Shown here piece after piece: positions 60,904 to 64,000 of a stretch of DNA of 64,000 nucleotides (positions within the stretch are counted from its first letter, which is position 1; each line of letters starts with the position of its first letter). The position numbers and the translations under genes are program-made. Source of the stretch: Dryas octopetala (Eukaryota; Streptophyta; Magnoliopsida; Rosales; Rosaceae); assembly GCA_963921425.1 (NCBI GenBank), contig OY992839.1, forward strand, positions 994,501-1,058,500, in the 5' to 3' direction. The notes under the pieces are model-generated. The model was not told the DNA's origin, ran no database searches, and saw only the letters and a list, made by a program, of their open reading frames with translations.

Positions 60904-62805
60904 CTTTCTCACTGTAGAAGATAGAGAAGAAAAACCCTAACCTGCGTTCTTAGATTACACGATTGGGATCTGACCAAAACAGGGTTTAGGGAGCCGTTGT
61001 AGAAGAGAGAGATGATAAACCCTGATTGCCAATTTAATACGATTGGGCCGCTTAATTGGTCCACATTTAGACCCAATAAACAAGCCCACATTAGAACGGA
61101 CGCAGTGATCGTGACTGGGCCTTGTCAACTTTTGTTGTTTTAGAGCTTCTAGATACACACCTTTAATTTCTCTCTACACCACCTTCAACTTTTATTTCCC
61201 TCAAAGTTCCTTTTTTGCCCTAAATTAAACAACAAAAAATCCAAAAATCCTACCCTCAACGGCTCAACCTAAATTTTGATATTAAAAACTGAGGCCTAAA
61301 AATGATAGTTTTCTACGATAAATACAATATCAGCACAAAAAATATACATAAAAGATTGGAATGTCTTTTAATTCTTTTAAGTCATGGGTTATTAGCGATT
61401 TATTAGCAACTATATGACGATGACTGCTAGATTTAATATCTCTAAGAAATTATAAGTTGAAGATCCGAATTGATTTAGTGATTTAATTATTAGCAACTAC
61501 ACCACCATATAAATGCTGGAGATAGTGATATCATTATATATATGGTAAATCTTTACCATTTGCAAGAAATATTTTGCCTATCACCTCTGAGGCTCTGACA
61601 AAAGTGAGGTGCTCGCCCTAGCATCGTCTCTCAGCTAGTGAACGTTATTTTTATTGTTTTAAAAATAGTTATTAATTTGGTAATATTTTCCTTTATCTTA
61701 ATTATTAGAATATATTTCGTATTGCACTAATTTGACTGAAGAATCTTTTACAATGACACATAATAATTTGTCATAAATTAAAGGTAATAGTTGTAAGATT
61801 GTCCCACCGATAAATTTATTACATAATCGTAGCAAATCATGTAACTATTTACTTGTAATTAAAACTTTGACTAGTACGTTTTTACTAGAGAATATTTTCG
61901 TGAAATTCATTTTAGAGTACTTTATTCATAAGCCATAACATACAATTTTTTTTAATCATAAACTTAAACTTCTAATCTATTTATTTTTAAGCCACAAAAT
62001 ATATTTTCAACTAAGGTATATATATATATATTCAAGCATACCCAAGTTTTAGTTTTTTTTTTTTTAATTCGTTTGAGAGTTTAAGGTTTATGATATAGTC
62101 TTTAGAATTTAGGGTTAAAGTCCTAAAACCCTAAATATGAAATCATAAAACTTAAATTTTAAATGTTTAAACCTAAAAACAATATTACATCATTCAACAA
62201 AGTATAATTCTACAAAATCACAAAGTATAACACTATAAGAGTTACAAGTATCATAATAAAATAAAGTGTAATTTTTTACATATTGCATCATAACAAAAAA
62301 AAAAAGTAATTTTGTAAAAGTTAATTAATTACATACGATGTAAGGAAAAAATATTAGTTTTAACTCATTTATTGTGACTTAAATAGATCTATGTATTAAT
62401 TATAGTATCAATTATAGTGAAACTTATAATTTTTTTTTTTGGGTTTTTGCTAATTTATTTTTCACTTTATTTGAACTAGATATCATCATGATCGACTAAA
62501 GATCCGCATCCTTCACCTTTTAAGGAGGCATATAAATATGGAAGGTAGATATCAAAAGAACTAAAATTAATCAATATAAAATAATTAAAGAAAAAATTGA
62601 GTAATTGCCTTACCCATGCATGCATGATTTTGCAACATGGGGCATGCAGTACCTTACTTTATTACAAAGCCCCTCTTCCTCCGAGGAATCTTCTCTTCCT
62701 CACAATCCCACCAACCTCCCTATCTCCTTCAGAATTATTTTTATATATCAACCCATTAATTTGTAACCTCTCTCCTTCCTGAACCTTCTCTTAACCAGCC
62801 TAGCA
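60904..62805. other. 1.9-kb AT-rich intergenic region
   Basis: Divergent promoters of RRP4 and the GATL gene at either end, with very AT-rich DNA between. Telomere-like CCCTAAA fragments occur near 62140. No gene seen. Confidence 0.55.
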
Positions 62806-62838
62806 ATGGCTACCACTCTCCCTGCTCTTCATCCTTGA
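62806..62838 (+). promoter_or_regulatory. Upstream ORF in GATL leader
   Basis: ATG followed by nine codons (MATTLPALHP) and TGA, ending 36 bp before the GATL start. If the transcript begins upstream it could dampen translation; this is inference. Confidence 0.4.
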
Positions 62839-62874
62839 CGCACCTCCACCTTTTTTCTTCCCATTAAGGGCAGG

Positions 62875-64000
62875 ATGGCCTCCTCCTCCTCCTCCTCAAA
62901 CCCTCTTGGCCTCCTGTCTTTCCTCCTCTTCCTCATCTTCTACCACCACCGCCTTGCCACCGCCGCCACCACCACCGGCATTCGCCTCGGCCTCATCCGG
63001 AAGCCCGCCCCGGATGTCAACATCTTCCGGGAAGCCCCGGCGTTTCGCAACGGGGACGGATGCCAGGAGGAGAAGATCCACATTGCCATGACACTGGACT
63101 CCAATTACCTAAGAGGCACCATGGCTGCTGTGCTTTCCATTCTACAGCATTCCACGTGCCCGGAGATGGTTGAGTTCCACTTCCTGTGGGCCCGGTTCGA
63201 GCCGGACGTACTCTCCAACATCAAATCCACGTTCCCGTACCTGAAATTCAATGTGTATCGTTTTGAATCAAACCGGGTGCGAGGAAAAATATCAAAGTCT
63301 ATACGCCAAGCCTTGGACCAACCCTTGAACTATGCAAGAATTTATTTGGCGGATATCATCCCTGCTGATGTGAAAAGGGTTATATACTTGGACTCAGACC
63401 TTGTGGTTGTGGACGACGTTGCTAGGCTATGGAAGGTTGACTTGGAGGGCAAGGTAGGTTAATTTTCATTGGATTTTTAACATAAAAAAAATACGTACTA
63501 GCTAGATAAGTAAAAAAATTAATGTTTGTCGCAACAACCAAAAGATTAAAAATGTTGGTCATTCTCTGGACAATAATAAAATCAAAAGATTGGATTGAAT
63601 GTATCTCATTAATTGCATCGAGCTTTGTTTGATGTGTCTGGTGTCAACTGTATATCTGGTTTTCGTTTTTACAACCACGTGCATAACTAGTTTTAACTTT
63701 TAAGCAAAATAGTTAATTAAAAAAGATTCTTTATAGAAGAATCTAGAATTGTATATTTTTGAAGTACTTGTCACAAACTAAGTAGATTTGTCTGCACCCT
63801 CTAATTTATAATTTATATTATATCATTCATAAATTAGTAAATTATCATGAATCTACCCAAACCAAACCCACTCATAAATTTTAGAATTTACATATTTAAC
63901 TTGATCATACTAATTAAAATTGTATTTATTTGTTCTATTGTTCCAACAGGTATTGGCTGCACCAGAATACTGCCAAGCAAACTTTACCAATTACTTCACA
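62875..64000 (+). CDS. GATL (GT8) glycosyltransferase, 5' part
   Basis: The first 210 residues of a galacturonosyltransferase-like protein, a Golgi GT8 enzyme involved in pectin or xylan synthesis. Exon 1 is 62875-63453; exon 2 begins at 63950 and runs off the window, so the gene is partial. An N-terminal signal anchor (GLLSFLLFLIF, about 11-22) precedes FREAPAFRNGDGC, IHIAMTLDSNYLRG and the catalytic YLDSDLVVVDD (Asp173 and Asp175 of the metal-binding DxD). The segment RGKISKSIRQALDQPLNYAR resembles GATL8/9, but subclade is uncertain. The intron is notable because GATL genes are usually described as intronless. The 5' coding sequence is GC-rich, unlike its flanks. Confidence 0.88.

Noticed and set aside
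60950..61160. Two overlapping minus-strand frames upstream of RRP4
   Set aside because: They lie in the RRP4 promoter and leader, with no conserved domain and no splice link to RRP4.

Overview
This is a nuclear segment of a eudicot plant genome. The genes carry many short GT-AG introns, intergenic DNA is AT-rich with long (GA)n microsatellites, one nuclear-type tRNA gene is present, and every recognisable protein belongs to a plant family (SPARK receptor kinase, GH3 enzyme, FAF proteins, plant PIEZO, RPH1, ABP1, GATL). A rosid, possibly a woody one, fits, but no single feature fixes the species. Exon coordinates were built by hand from splice sites, reading frame and family conservation.

Layout. 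1-1176: upstream DNA with two small foldback elements and a (GA)27 tract. 1177-3126 (+): intronless RKF3-like receptor kinase. 5046-14613: a direct tandem duplication of about 4.8 kb, each unit holding one complete 18-exon ERD6-like (ERDL7-type) sugar transporter with its own promoter and 3' flank. 14675-16652 (-): a GH3 acyl-amido synthetase. 17001-17087: a small tRNA-derived SINE with target-site duplications. 17692-19362 (+): two tandem FANTASTIC FOUR-type genes. 20321-23445 (-): a DNase I-like (EEP) protein. 23.4-26.9 kb: gene-poor, ending in tRNA-Ser(UGA) on the minus strand. 27544-30627 (-): an RF298/RF4-type RING E3 ligase. 32551-33422: an F-box pseudogene split by a CACTA-like miniature element. 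34338-35311: a non-autonomous element with long inverted repeats and a GC-rich core. 35509-36857 (+): a CW/MBD protein of MBD4 type. 38174-52736 (-): a complete 21-exon PIEZO mechanosensitive channel (2477 aa). 53528-55062 (+): RPH1, divergent from PIEZO. 55690-56314: a Pack-MULE-like element with a very GC-rich core. 56564-58266 (+): ABP1 with C-terminal KDEL. 58747-60903 (-): exosome subunit RRP4. 62875 to the end (+): a GATL glycosyltransferase cut by the window edge.

The genes are housekeeping, signalling and transport loci rather than one pathway. The gene set looks like an old conserved block: RKF3, ERDL7, the DNase I-like gene, PIEZO and RPH1 are, from memory, neighbours at the end of Arabidopsis chromosome 2, while FAF, GH3.10, RF298/RF4, ABP1 and RRP4 match the tops of chromosomes 4 and 1. 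The less expected content is the run of small non-autonomous DNA transposons and a SINE in the spacers, two of them with captured-looking GC-rich cores and one breaking an F-box gene.
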